Positions 1 through 6,837 of a stretch of 64,000 nt of DNA are shown here, in pieces. A model generated the notes under the pieces. The model was not told where the DNA came from. It saw only the letters and a list, made by a program, of their open reading frames with translations, and did not search any database. Origin of the DNA: Clostridia bacterium (GTDB lineage: Bacteria; Bacillota; Clostridia; Oscillospirales; CAG-272); the NCBI GenBank assembly GCA_017472255.1, contig JAFUQU010000027.1, forward strand, positions 1 to 64,000. Direction: 5' to 3'. The translations under genes and the position numbers were made by a program. How positions within the stretch are numbered: the stretch's first letter is position 1; every line of letters starts with the position of its first letter.

Positions 1-3
1 GAT

Positions 4-78
4 GCTGGTGTGGCTCAATGGCAGAGCAGCTGATTTGTAATCAGCAGGTTGATGGTTCGACTCCGTTCACCAGCTCCA
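4..78 (+). tRNA. tRNA-Thr (anticodon TGT)
   Basis: Cloverleaf with acceptor arms GCTGGTG (4-10) and CACCAGC, discriminator T75 and an encoded CCA (76-78). The anticodon stem CTGAT/ATCAG closes a loop holding TGT, which reads Thr ACA codons. The T-arm GGTTCGACTCC is standard. It sits 7 bp upstream of a tRNA-Tyr gene, so the two are probably co-transcribed. Confidence 0.95.
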
Positions 79-85
79 GTTATAT

Positions 86-170
86 GGGAGCGTTCCCGAG
101 CGGCCAAAGGGGGCAGACTGTAAATCTGTTGTCAGTGACTTCGGTGGTCCGAATCCACCCGCTCCCACCA
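86..170 (+). tRNA. tRNA-Tyr (anticodon GTA)
   Basis: Acceptor arm GGGAGCG pairs with CGCTCCC, followed by A and an encoded CCA (168-170). The anticodon stem CAGA/TCTG encloses CTGTAAA with GTA. The long variable arm (GTCAGTGAC region) is typical of bacterial class II tRNA-Tyr. A terminator hairpin follows at once. Confidence 0.95.
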
Positions 171-209
171 AGGATATCCAAGCAGTAATGCTTTGATATC
201 CTTTTTTTG
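170..209 (+). terminator. Rho-independent terminator of the tRNA pair
   Basis: The inverted repeat AAGGATATC ... GATATCCTT is followed by a T-run of seven or more, directly after the tRNA-Tyr CCA end. Confidence 0.85.
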
Positions 210-590
210 GCGTCAGAAAAGCTAAAATTCGGAACAATTTAACACAATTATTCGTATATTTATGCCAAATTCTGCTGTTTTCCGCTTACACCTATGTATT
301 CGTCAACCTATCAAAATTATTTTGATTCAAGTAAAATGTCATCCCGATTTCAACGATGCGGTTTACTGATAATACATTTTTCTAACTGGATTTTGTATGC
401 CAAATTCCTCTCGCGAATTGCAATAGCAAGTTGCAACAATTTTTAAAAACGTAACAATTCTGCACTGTAACAACTGTCTGAAATTGCCGCTTGAAAATAA
501 GCAGTTTGATGTTCCGATTTTGTTTGAAATAGATGCAGAACGAAAAGCAGTTTGATGTCGAGAAGTTGTTTCCACCCTTAAAAACGAACA
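210..590. other. AT-rich intergenic stretch without a convincing gene
   Basis: About 380 bp of AT-rich DNA. The only open frames are short, overlap on both strands and have no ribosome-binding site. It contains short internal duplications (TATGCCAAATTC at about 260 and 396; AGCAGTTTGATGT at about 500 and 546), which suggests decayed or duplicated intergenic DNA. I see no tRNA, riboswitch or CRISPR array here. Confidence 0.5.
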
Positions 591-634
591 AAAGACAGGC
601 TCTGGATTGGACACCCAGAGCCTGTCTTTTGATT
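591..634. terminator. Strong bidirectional terminator hairpin
   Basis: A near-perfect inverted repeat, AAAGACAGGCTCTGG (591-605) against CCAGAGCCTGTCTTTT (615-630), has T-rich flanks on the + side and A-rich on the other. It lies just beyond the 3' end of the minus-strand frame ending near 653. Confidence 0.75.
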
Positions 635-652
635 ACTTATGCTTTTTTCGTT

Positions 653-815
653 TTACTTCAGCTTATCGCCGAAAATTTCCTGCGCCTCGTCCAGCATCAT
701 CAGTGTTGCTTCACCATCGAAGAAGGTGATCCGCAGCTCCTCATCATCGACAATGAAGTTGGTCGGAAAGGTATGTACCTTCTTTTTGAGTCCTTCGGAA
801 AATGCGATTCGCTGA
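653..815 (-). pseudogene. Unidentified C-terminal gene fragment
   Basis: A minus-strand frame encodes roughly the last 50 residues of a protein, with an acidic end (..FFDGEATLMMLDEAQEIFG..) and a stop at 653, right before the 591-634 terminator. It has no start or RBS of its own and lies in another frame immediately downstream of the truncated transposase. It may be the tail of the gene that the element interrupted, or a deletion junction. I do not recognise the family. Confidence 0.35.
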
Positions 816-1151
816 CTACCAGATATCAGCTTCTGCCAGCCGGTTATCCAGAAATCGGTCAATCGTACTGTGATCCGGCACCGGTTCTCCCCGAAGGATC
901 CACATAAACCGGATATCCGTCCGACATGCTTCCTCGATCTGCCGCGTTGAAAACCGTCTCTGCATATAGCCAAATACTACCAACTCAAATAATGTTTCGG
1001 CACTGACCTTTCTCCATTTCCGAACATACTTCTCATACAGTTTGCTGTAATCCAGCTCCTCGCAGATTTCCACCAATTTCCGTACCGGATCGTTCTCTGC
1101 TATTTTTATTCCCAATTCTATTGGTAAAACCAGTTGACTTCTGTTTCTCAT
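816..1151 (-). pseudogene. Truncated IS1182/IS5-like transposase (N-terminal part)
   Basis: The 111-residue minus-strand product matches the N-terminal (DUF772-type) domain of IS1182-like transposases. It begins with MRNRSQLVLPIEL, continues with the helix ELDYSKLYEKY, and has the signatures FGYMQRRFSTRQIEEACR and MWILRGEPVPDHSTIDRF. Full-length members exceed 400 residues and carry a DDE domain that is absent here; the frame ends just after ..DNRLAEADIW. It is therefore a dead remnant, retaining its own promoter (1199-1227). Terminal inverted repeats could not be identified. It marks past mobile-element activity between the tRNA genes and the sulfur island. Confidence 0.75.
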
Positions 1152-1198
1152 TGTGGTATAATGGTCTCGCTTTCCTGTTAGTTAGGTTTGGCGATTTA

Positions 1199-1227
1199 AT
1201 TATACACGAAAGCAGCGAACCGTTCAA
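1199..1227 (-). promoter_or_regulatory. Promoter of the transposase remnant
   Basis: On the minus strand, TTGAAC (1222-1227) and TATAAT (1199-1204) are separated by 17 bp, reading towards the transposase start at 1151. Confidence 0.5.
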
Positions 1228-1259
1228 TACCTTTCGGTAAAGAACGGTTCATTTTTTTG
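1217..1259 (+). terminator. Terminator-like hairpin beside the transposase promoter
   Basis: GAACCGTTC (1217-1225) pairs with GAACGGTTC (1242-1250) and is followed by ATTTTTTT. It could stop outward transcription at the edge of the old insertion element; its left arm overlaps the -35 box of the transposase promoter. Confidence 0.6.
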
Positions 1260-1284
1260 TGCGGGCTTAGTGCGACAGCCCCTT

Positions 1285-1410
1285 TTTAAGTTATATTCGC
1301 CTGCGGCGCGTTGGAGGCGAACATAATATCACTGCGACCGTAGGAAACAGTATCACTTTTCGCGTTTGCAAAAAATATTATTCCGGCGTCAGCCGGAATA
1401 TCACTAAAAG
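1285..1410. repeat. TATCACT-punctuated hairpin repeat
   Basis: Small hairpins alternate with the heptamer TATCACT (1327-1333, 1351-1357, 1399-1405). The clearest hairpin is TTCCGGC/GCCGGAA at 1381-1398; another possible stem is formed by TTCGCCTGCGG and the following GGCGAA. The format resembles interspersed intergenic repeats of gut Clostridia (from memory). No coding frame with an RBS is present. The rest of 1260-1480 holds nothing else I recognise. Confidence 0.45.
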
Positions 1411-1483
1411 GTTGACTCGCTGCTTTAAGACGTCTGTAATCGCGTTTGTTGAGTAACTTTTTGAAAAAATTTTCGTTTACCTA

Positions 1484-1512
1484 TTGACAAAGTCAGCAAT
1501 GTGTGCTATAAT
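1484..1512 (+). promoter_or_regulatory. Promoter of the cysteine leader/cysK operon
   Basis: Consensus -35 TTGACA (1484-1489) and -10 TATAAT (1507-1512) with a 17-bp spacer, an ideal sigma-A promoter placed about 50 bp before the leader peptide start. Confidence 0.9.
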
Positions 1513-1515
1513 ACT

Positions 1516-1534
1516 ACCAACCTATCAAGTTGGT
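1516..1534 (+). promoter_or_regulatory. Dyad over the transcription start, candidate operator
   Basis: ACCAACCTATCAAGTTGGT is a dyad with ACCAAC/GTTGGT arms located immediately after the -10 box, where a repressor would block initiation. The position, and the sulfur genes downstream, would fit an Rrf2-family (CymR/IscR-like) operator, but the match to a known consensus is my inference and no such regulator is encoded in this window. Confidence 0.45.
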
Positions 1535-1562
1535 AAGTTTAACAAAGAAGGAGACCCCGATC

Positions 1563-1694
1563 ATGAATAGACGCAGAAACACCGCCGCTATGATCCTGAA
1601 GACGTACACCTGTCGTTGTTGCGTGTGCGTGGCTTTTCGCGCGTCCATATCCGATATGTTCTCCATTTCAAAGGAAAGACACGCTGCCGCGTAA
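1563..1694 (+). CDS. Cys-rich leader peptide of the cysK operon
   Basis: A 43-codon ORF with RBS AAGGAG (1548-1553) 9 bp before ATG1563. The N-terminus is basic (MNRRRN..) and codons 17-22 read Cys-Arg-Cys-Cys-Val-Cys (TGT CGT TGT TGC GTG TGC, 1611-1628): four Cys codons within six. It is followed by a terminator hairpin (1721-1757) and then the cysK RBS. This is the layout of ribosome-mediated attenuation: low Cys-tRNA would stall the ribosome at the Cys run and change downstream folding. A small hairpin, CCGCG (1687-1691)/CGCGG (1698-1702), spans the stop codon, and GGAAAGAC (1673-1680) can pair with GTCTTCC in the terminator's right arm, a possible antiterminator. Cys-codon leaders are established in actinobacterial cysteine genes; the mechanism here is inferred. 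It is not a metallothionein-like product on the evidence seen. Confidence 0.75.
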   Translation: MNRRRNTAAMILKTYTCRCCVCVAFRASISDMFSISKERHAAA

Positions 1695-1720
1695 TTTCGC
1701 GGAGTAAGCAGTGAAAATTA

Positions 1721-1757
1721 CCGGGAGACTTCATCGGAGTCTTCCGGTTCTATTTTT
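1721..1757 (+). terminator. Attenuator terminator before cysK
   Basis: CCGGGAGACT (1721-1730) pairs with AGTCTTCCGG (1738-1747), including one G-U pair, and is followed by TTCTATTTTT. It lies between the leader stop codon (1694) and the cysK RBS (about 1768), so read-through is required for cysK expression from the upstream promoter. Confidence 0.8.
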
Positions 1758-1780
1758 AATATATTTTGGAGGTATCATTT

Positions 1781-2713
1781 ATGTCAGCAATCTATACGTC
1801 CGCTGATCAGCTCATCGGCAAAACCCCGCTCCTTGAACTCACGCATATCGAAAAGGCTCAGGGGCTGAAAGCTAAGGTCGTTGCAAAGCTGGAATACTTC
1901 AATCCGGCTGGATCGGTGAAAGACCGTATCGCGAAGGAAATGATCGATGAAGCCGAAGCAAGCGGAAAACTGAAACCCGGCTCGGTTATCATTGAACCTA
2001 CCTCCGGCAATACCGGTATCGGCCTTGCCGCTGTGGCCGCCGCGAGAGGCTATCGAATCATCATCGTCATGCCTGAAACCATGTCCGTGGAACGCAGACA
2101 GCTGATGAAAGCCTATGGTGCGGAGCTTGTACTTACCGAGGGCACAAAGGGTATGAAGGGCGCTATCGCAAAGGCTGAGGAACTGGCTGCTGAAACTCCC
2201 AACAGCTTTATTCCCGGTCAGTTCGTCAACCCCGCCAACCCCAAGGCGCACAGAGACAACACCGGTCCCGAAATCTATGCGGATACCGACGGTAAGGTGG
2301 ATATCTTCGTTGCGGGCGTCGGTACGGGCGGTACCGTAACAGGCGTCGGCGAATATCTGAAATCCAAGAATCCGGACGTTAAAATCGTTGCCGTTGAACC
2401 TGCGGCTTCCGCAGTGCTTTCCACCGGCGTTGCAGGTCCTCACAAGATTCAGGGCATCGGCGCAGGCTTTGTTCCGGATGTTCTGAACACGAAAATTTAT
2501 GATGAGATTATCACCGTAACCAACGAGAATGCTTTTGCAACCGGCAAGCTGATTGGCAAGAGCGAGGGCGTTCTCGTGGGAATTTCCTCCGGCGCTGCCG
2601 CGTGGGCAGCAATAGAATTGGCAAAGCGTCCCGAGAACGAAGGAAAAACAATTGTTGTACTTCTGCCTGATACCGGCGACAGATATTTGTCCACATCGCT
2701 TTTTGCAGACTGA
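1781..2713 (+). CDS. cysK: Cysteine synthase A (O-acetylserine sulfhydrylase)
   Basis: This PLP enzyme condenses O-acetylserine with sulfide to give cysteine. The 310-residue length is normal for CysK. The PLP lysine is K47 in NPAGSVKDR, the substrate loop PTSGNTG is at 73-79, and the phosphate-binding GTGGT segment and a C-terminal SSGAAAWAA segment are present. The start ATG1781 is chosen because it follows GGAGG; an in-frame upstream ATG at 1766 would swallow the RBS. It is the first structural gene behind the Cys leader. Serine acetyltransferase, which makes its substrate, is encoded at the far end of the same cluster. Given the ubiquitin-like carrier encoded nearby, a CysM-like use of a thiocarboxylated carrier as sulfur donor is conceivable, but the sequence motifs are those of ordinary CysK. 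Confidence 0.95.
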   Translation: MSAIYTSADQLIGKTPLLELTHIEKAQGLKAKVVAKLEYFNPAGSVKDRIAKEMIDEAEASGKLKPGSVIIEPTSGNTGIGLAAVAAARGYRIIIVMPETMSVERRQLMKAYGAELVLTEGTKGMKGAIAKAEELAAETPNSFIPGQFVNPANPKAHRDNTGPEIYADTDGKVDIFVAGVGTGGTVTGVGEYLKSKNPDVKIVAVEPAASAVLSTGVAGPHKIQGIGAGFVPDVLNTKIYDEIITVTNENAFATGKLIGKSEGVLVGISSGAAAWAAIELAKRPENEGKTIVVLLPDTGDRYLSTSLFAD

Positions 2714-2716
2714 TCG

Positions 2717-2758
2717 GCAAAGGCTCCGGTACAGAATTCACTGTATCGGGGTCTTTTC
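2717..2758 (+). terminator. Imperfect hairpin after cysK
   Basis: AAAGGCTCCGGTACAG pairs imperfectly with CTGTATCGGGGTCTTTT. It could attenuate or process the message between cysK and the next gene, giving cysK a different expression level from the rest. Confidence 0.45.
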
Positions 2759-2798
2759 CCCTGTATAAATACCATGGAGAATCAAGGGAGTCTGTAAA

Positions 2799-3995
2799 AT
2801 GAGTAAAAGGACATATGGAAACGAATACGGCTTTCAGACAAGAGCCGTTCATATGGGAAACGATGTTGACAGCGAGACCGGCGCCATCAAACGCCCGATC
2901 ACAATGGCAAACAGTTATGAACTGCCGTATGATCCCACCGATTTGAACTGGTCCGGCGCGGCGGGAAATTTGTATACCAGAAACGGCGGTTCCAATCAGA
3001 AATATTTGCAGGAGAAGCTCGCTTCCCTTGAGGGCGGCGAAGACTGCATCGTGCTGGCAAGCGGAGTTGCAGCTTTATCGGGGCTGTTTTTCGCGCTGCT
3101 TGAGAGCGGAGATCATGTTATTTTCTCAAGCGTTACCTATATCGCAGTCTATCGGCTCCTGAATGAGCTGTTCAACAATAAATTCCATGTGGAAACCACG
3201 ATTGTTGATACTTCCGATCTCGATGCCGTTCGTAAAGCGGTGCGTCCGAATACCAAGCTGATTCATATCGAAACACCCGGCAACCCCACGCTGACCATTT
3301 CCGATATTATGGCAATCGCCGATATCGCTCACGAAAACGGAGCGCTTTTGTCGGTAGACAACACCTTTGCGTCGCCCTATAATCAGCGTCCGATCGAGCT
3401 TGGAGCGGATTTTACCATCGAAAGCCTGACAAAATATATCAACGGTCACGGCGATGCGATGGGCGGCGCTATTATCGGAAAAACCGAGCATCTCGAAAAA
3501 ATTCGCGCACAGTCGCAGATCAACCTCGGCGGAACAATCAGTCCGTTTAACGCATGGCTGATTATGCGTGGATCGGTTACGCTTCCGCTTCGAATGCGGC
3601 AGCACAATGAGAACGCGCTCAAGGTTGCTCAGTGGCTGGAAGCACAGCCCTGCGTCAGCTTTGTGTCATATCCGGGACTTGCCAGCCATAAGGGGCACGA
3701 AATTGCCGCAAGGCAGATGTCGCCCGGCTTTGGCGGCGTGCTTTCCTTCGGGTTGAAAGCCGACCATGACACCCACAATCGATTTGTAAGTTACCTGAAA
3801 GTCGTAACCTCGGCGGTCTCTCTCGGACATGACGAAAGCCTGATTGTTTTTCTCGGCGAGAACGATGAGCGGCAATATCTGTATCCCGAGGAATTCCACA
3901 ACGGTTTCTTCCGTTTCAGCGTCGGTATCGAAGACGTGGAAGATATTATTGAGGATTTGAGGCAGGCGCTGGAGAAAGCCGGTCTGCTGAAATGA
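2799..3995 (+). CDS. Trans-sulfuration enzyme family PLP protein
   Basis: A 398-residue member of the Cys/Met metabolism PLP family (cystathionine gamma-synthase, cystathionine gamma-lyase, methionine gamma-lyase, O-acetylhomoserine sulfhydrylase). It has the phosphate-contacting YTR (59-61), the SGVAALSG segment around 88-95, DNTF (187-190) and the Schiff-base lysine K212 in ESLTKYINGHGD. Motifs alone do not separate lyase from synthase activity. Placement between cysK and two sulfur-mobilising genes points to moving sulfur between cysteine, homocysteine and sulfide. The start has a GGGAG sequence about 12 bp upstream. The next gene follows after 25 bp. Confidence 0.9.
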   Translation: MSKRTYGNEYGFQTRAVHMGNDVDSETGAIKRPITMANSYELPYDPTDLNWSGAAGNLYTRNGGSNQKYLQEKLASLEGGEDCIVLASGVAALSGLFFALLESGDHVIFSSVTYIAVYRLLNELFNNKFHVETTIVDTSDLDAVRKAVRPNTKLIHIETPGNPTLTISDIMAIADIAHENGALLSVDNTFASPYNQRPIELGADFTIESLTKYINGHGDAMGGAIIGKTEHLEKIRAQSQINLGGTISPFNAWLIMRGSVTLPLRMRQHNENALKVAQWLEAQPCVSFVSYPGLASHKGHEIAARQMSPGFGGVLSFGLKADHDTHNRFVSYLKVVTSAVSLGHDESLIVFLGENDERQYLYPEEFHNGFFRFSVGIEDVEDIIEDLRQALEKAGLLK

Positions 3996-4020
3996 AGCTT
4001 CTGAGGATTGACAAAGCAGC

Positions 4021-5142
4021 ATGATTTATCTTGATTATTCAGCAAACACACCGGCAGATGAAAATGTTTTGAAACGCTTTGTTGAGATCGAGCAGCAATT
4101 TATCGGAAATCCCAACTCGCACCATGCGGCCGGAGAAGCGGCGCGATGTGAAATGATGAAGATAACCGATTCCATTGCCGCACAGCTCGGTGTCGAGCCT
4201 TCCGAAATCATCTATACTTCCGGGGCAAGCGAATCAAACAATCTTGCAATCAAAGGCATTGCGAGAGCATCCCGCCACATAGGAAAACATATTATTTCAA
4301 CCGCCCTCGAGCATAGCTCGGTCAGCGGATGTCTCACTTTTCTTCAGGAGCAGGGATACGAGATTGATCTTGTGGATATACAGCAGGATGGCACCGTATC
4401 GCTGGAACATCTGGCGGAACTGATGCGGAAGGATACCGTGCTGGTAGCCGTGTGCGCCGTTGATAGTGAGCTTGGAACGGTGCAGCCGATCCGTAAGATT
4501 GCGGAAATCGTCAAACAATATCCACAGTGCCGGATTCATGTGGATGCAACGCAGGCGGTCGGGAAAACAGATTTGTGTTTTGAAGGTGTCGATACACTGA
4601 GCATTTCGCCGCATAAATTCTACGGTCTGAACGGATGCGGACTACTTTTTAAGCGAAAGGGACTGATTATCGAGCCGTTGATACACGGCGGGGTAAGCAC
4701 AACAATCTATCGCAGCGGAACGCCCGCGCTTGCGCTTGCCGCATCGACGGAAGTCGCTTTGAAGCGTGTACTTTCCGCGCAGAATGAAAACATCGCGGCG
4801 GTTCAGAAAAGCAATGCTTTTTTGAAAAAAGCCCTGTCCGCATATCCGAAGGTTCGTTTTAACAGCCCGCAGAATGCCGTGCCGCATATCTTAAACTTAA
4901 GTGTGACCGGAACGCGGGGCAGTGCCTTTCAACAGGCGCTTGATAAGCACGGCGTATGCGTGTCGGTCAAGTCGGCCTGTTCGGTCGAGAACACCCCGTC
5001 GAGGGCGGTATTCGCCGTCAGCAGAGACAGAAAAAACGCATTGGCTTCATGGAGAATCAGTCTCAGCCACTTAACGACGCAGGATGAACTGGAGGAATTT
5101 TTGAAAATATTTGAAATCTGCTATAAGGAGGTTACTTCATGA
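4021..5142 (+). CDS. Cysteine desulfurase, IscS/NifS type (class I)
   Basis: It converts cysteine to alanine and an enzyme persulfide. The 373-residue protein begins with MIYLDYSANTP, typical of class I desulfurases. It has the acid/base LEH (H98 region), the PLP lysine K199 in SISPHKFYG, and the persulfide Cys C320 in VKSACSVENT, on a long mobile loop. The C-terminus is shorter than in housekeeping IscS. Its stop overlaps the next start (ATGA, 5139-5142), so it is translationally coupled to the TtcA-like thiolase, a likely acceptor of its persulfide. It is distinct from the SufS-type desulfurase at 9282, so this cluster carries both classes. Confidence 0.92.
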   Translation: MIYLDYSANTPADENVLKRFVEIEQQFIGNPNSHHAAGEAARCEMMKITDSIAAQLGVEPSEIIYTSGASESNNLAIKGIARASRHIGKHIISTALEHSSVSGCLTFLQEQGYEIDLVDIQQDGTVSLEHLAELMRKDTVLVAVCAVDSELGTVQPIRKIAEIVKQYPQCRIHVDATQAVGKTDLCFEGVDTLSISPHKFYGLNGCGLLFKRKGLIIEPLIHGGVSTTIYRSGTPALALAASTEVALKRVLSAQNENIAAVQKSNAFLKKALSAYPKVRFNSPQNAVPHILNLSVTGTRGSAFQQALDKHGVCVSVKSACSVENTPSRAVFAVSRDRKNALASWRISLSHLTTQDELEEFLKIFEICYKEVTS

Positions 5143-6023
5143 GCAGAGAATTTGAGCCGTATCAGTTGATTGAACGCAGCATCATAAAAAAGTTCAGAAA
5201 AACATTGTGGAATCCGTTTATCGCCGCCGTGAAAAGGTATGAGCTTGTGCAGACCGGAGATAAAATTGCCGTCTGCATTTCGGGCGGAAAGGATTCCATG
5301 CTGATGGCGAAGCTGATGCAGCAGCTTCAGCGTTACAGCGAGGTTCCGTTTGAACTGGTTTTTCTGGTCATGGACCCGGGATATAACGAAATAAACCGCC
5401 AGAAAATCGAAAGCAACGCGGCACTTCTGAATATTCCCATCACCATATTTGAATCGAGCATTTTTGAAATCGTGAACAGGACGGAGCAGTCTCCCTGCTA
5501 TCTATGCGCACGAATGCGCCGCGGACATCTGTACGGAAAAGCAAGGGAGCTTGGGTGCAATAAAATCGCGCTGGGGCATCATTTCAGCGATGTGATTGAA
5601 ACCACGCTGCTTGGAATGTTTTACGGGTCGCAGCTACAGGCGATGCCGCCGAAGCTGCACAGCACGAATTTCAAAGGGATGGATTTGATCCGCCCCATGT
5701 ACTGCATTCATGAAGAAGATATTCTGGCATGGAAGCGGTATAACGATCTGGAATTTATCCAATGCGCCTGTCGGTTTACCGAAAACTGTACCATGTGCGA
5801 TAACGGCGGCGGAGGTTCCAAACGTCAGGAAATCAAGCAGCTTATCCGCCGCTTGAAACGGGATAATCCGCAGATTGAAAAAAGTATTTTCAACAGCATT
5901 CATTCGGTGTGTCTGGACACCATGGTGGGGTATAAAACCAACGGTGAAGAACACTCATTTCTAGAGCGCTTTCATGAAATGCAGGAAAATACCTCGCACA
6001 CAGACGAATCGATTATAGATTGA
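5139..6023 (+). CDS. TtcA-like PP-loop ATPase, tRNA thiolation family
   Basis: A 294-residue member of the PP-loop (N-type ATP pyrophosphatase) family related to TtcA/TtuA, which activate a tRNA base by adenylation and install sulfur. The PP-loop SGGKDS is at 48-53. CYLC (120-123) is followed by RMRRGHLY, and GHHFSDVIETTL matches the family's GHHxDD-type segment. Further cysteines (209, 211, 217, 220) could ligate an Fe-S cluster or zinc. The sequence is divergent from enterobacterial TtcA, so the substrate could be another tRNA position or a non-tRNA sulfur acceptor. It overlaps the desulfurase by 4 bp. A new promoter follows at 6053, so the first operon probably ends here. Confidence 0.85.
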   Translation: MSREFEPYQLIERSIIKKFRKTLWNPFIAAVKRYELVQTGDKIAVCISGGKDSMLMAKLMQQLQRYSEVPFELVFLVMDPGYNEINRQKIESNAALLNIPITIFESSIFEIVNRTEQSPCYLCARMRRGHLYGKARELGCNKIALGHHFSDVIETTLLGMFYGSQLQAMPPKLHSTNFKGMDLIRPMYCIHEEDILAWKRYNDLEFIQCACRFTENCTMCDNGGGGSKRQEIKQLIRRLKRDNPQIEKSIFNSIHSVCLDTMVGYKTNGEEHSFLERFHEMQENTSHTDESIID

Positions 6024-6052
6024 TCCTATACCTCAGTATACTTATTCGATAT

Positions 6053-6081
6053 TTGACAAACGGTATGCAAAAGAGTATAAT
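6053..6081 (+). promoter_or_regulatory. Second promoter of the sulfur island
   Basis: TTGACA (6053-6058) and TATAAT (6076-6081) with a 17-bp spacer, upstream of the YezD-like gene. It splits the island into a cysteine/desulfurase operon and a carrier/encapsulin operon. Confidence 0.85.
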
Positions 6082-6129
6082 TATAATTATAGTAAGCAAT
6101 GAAATGATACGTTGATGGAGGTATCAGCG

Positions 6130-6282
6130 ATGCCTGGAATAGACGATACAATGAAAGTATCGTATTTAGAGATTATTGAAAACCTGATCAAAGAAATGAA
6201 ATACGGAACCATAACCGTTATTGTTCAGGACGGTAAAGTAATTCAGATTGATAAAACAGATAAAATAAGATTGAAAAACTGA
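6130..6282 (+). CDS. YezD-family (DUF2292) small protein
   Basis: A 50-codon ORF with RBS GGAGG about 9 bp upstream of ATG6130. The product contains the segments EIIENLIKEMKYGTI and VIVQDGKVIQIDKTDKIRL, which match the small DUF2292/YezD family, known mainly as short uncharacterised proteins found with sulfur assimilation genes. It is acidic to neutral, with an amphipathic helix followed by a beta hairpin. It is the first gene behind the second promoter and is followed by a terminator-like hairpin, so it should be the most abundant product of this operon. The molecular function is unknown; a role as a small regulator or chaperone of sulfur transfer is speculation. Confidence 0.85.
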   Translation: MPGIDDTMKVSYLEIIENLIKEMKYGTITVIVQDGKVIQIDKTDKIRLKN

Positions 6283-6286
6283 CCGG

Positions 6287-6338
6287 AAAACCGGAGGTTT
6301 TTATAGAAAATGTTCTATAGAAATCTTCGGTTTTTTTG
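6287..6338 (+). terminator. Terminator-like hairpin between the YezD-like and JAMM genes
   Basis: AAAACCGGAGGTTTTTATAGAA (6287-6308) pairs with the segment up to CTTCGG (about 6330), followed by seven Ts. It starts 5 bp after the YezD-like stop and ends 20 bp before the JAMM start, with no promoter seen between. Partial read-through is needed for the downstream operon. Confidence 0.75.
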
Positions 6339-6357
6339 TTTGTAAAACGACAGATAG

Positions 6358-6837
6358 ATGTTAATTTTTCAAAACAATACGCTGGAAATGCTCTGTTCAC
6401 ACGCCAGGGCGGAATATCCGGAAGAATGCTGCGGAATTCTGCTCGGGAAGCGGGAAAATGGTCAGAGAAGCGTATGCAGCGTGATTCAAACACATAATGC
6501 CGCCGTCGAGAAACAAAATAAAGTTCATTTTCTGATAGACCCGCTTGAAGCTCTCAGAGCGGAAATTGCGGCGGAACAGGAGCAGTTGGAAGTTGTGGGA
6601 TTTTATCATTCGCATCCCGATTATGATGCATCGGCTTCCGACGAAGATTTATTACATATGATTCCCGGATATTCGTATCCGATTATTTCCATAAAAAACG
6701 ACGAATGTGTCAGCATGAGGTGCTTTGAAAAGCTGCTTCAAGCCGACACGGACGCACATGAAGAAATTTTGATAAAGGAGAAGCAAAATGCAGATTTCAG
6801 TATACATTTCGGCAACACTGCGAGCCTTTGTAAATAA
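6358..6837 (+). CDS. JAMM/Mov34-MPN (Mec+-like) metallopeptidase
   Basis: A 159-residue zinc isopeptidase-like protein. The JAMM motif is complete: E22/E23 in YPEECCGILLG, H84 and H86 in YHSHPDYD, and S94xxD97 in SASDED. Mycobacterial Mec+ of this family releases cysteine from the C-terminus of the sulfur carrier CysO; other JAMM proteins trim ubiquitin-like proteins after Gly-Gly. The neighbour it overlaps (50 bp, different frame) carries a ubiquitin-like domain with an internal Gly-Gly, the obvious substrate. No clear Shine-Dalgarno precedes ATG6358, but the family N-terminus supports this start. The last residues lie within the overlap and are probably not catalytic. Confidence 0.88.
   Translation: MLIFQNNTLEMLCSHARAEYPEECCGILLGKRENGQRSVCSVIQTHNAAVEKQNKVHFLIDPLEALRAEIAAEQEQLEVVGFYHSHPDYDASASDEDLLHMIPGYSYPIISIKNDECVSMRCFEKLLQADTDAHEEILIKEKQNADFSIHFGNTASLCK

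Noticed and set aside
304..314. CAACCTATCAA shared with the cysK operator dyad
   Set aside because: Only 11 bp match, without the second arm, a promoter or a downstream gene; probably chance in AT-rich DNA.
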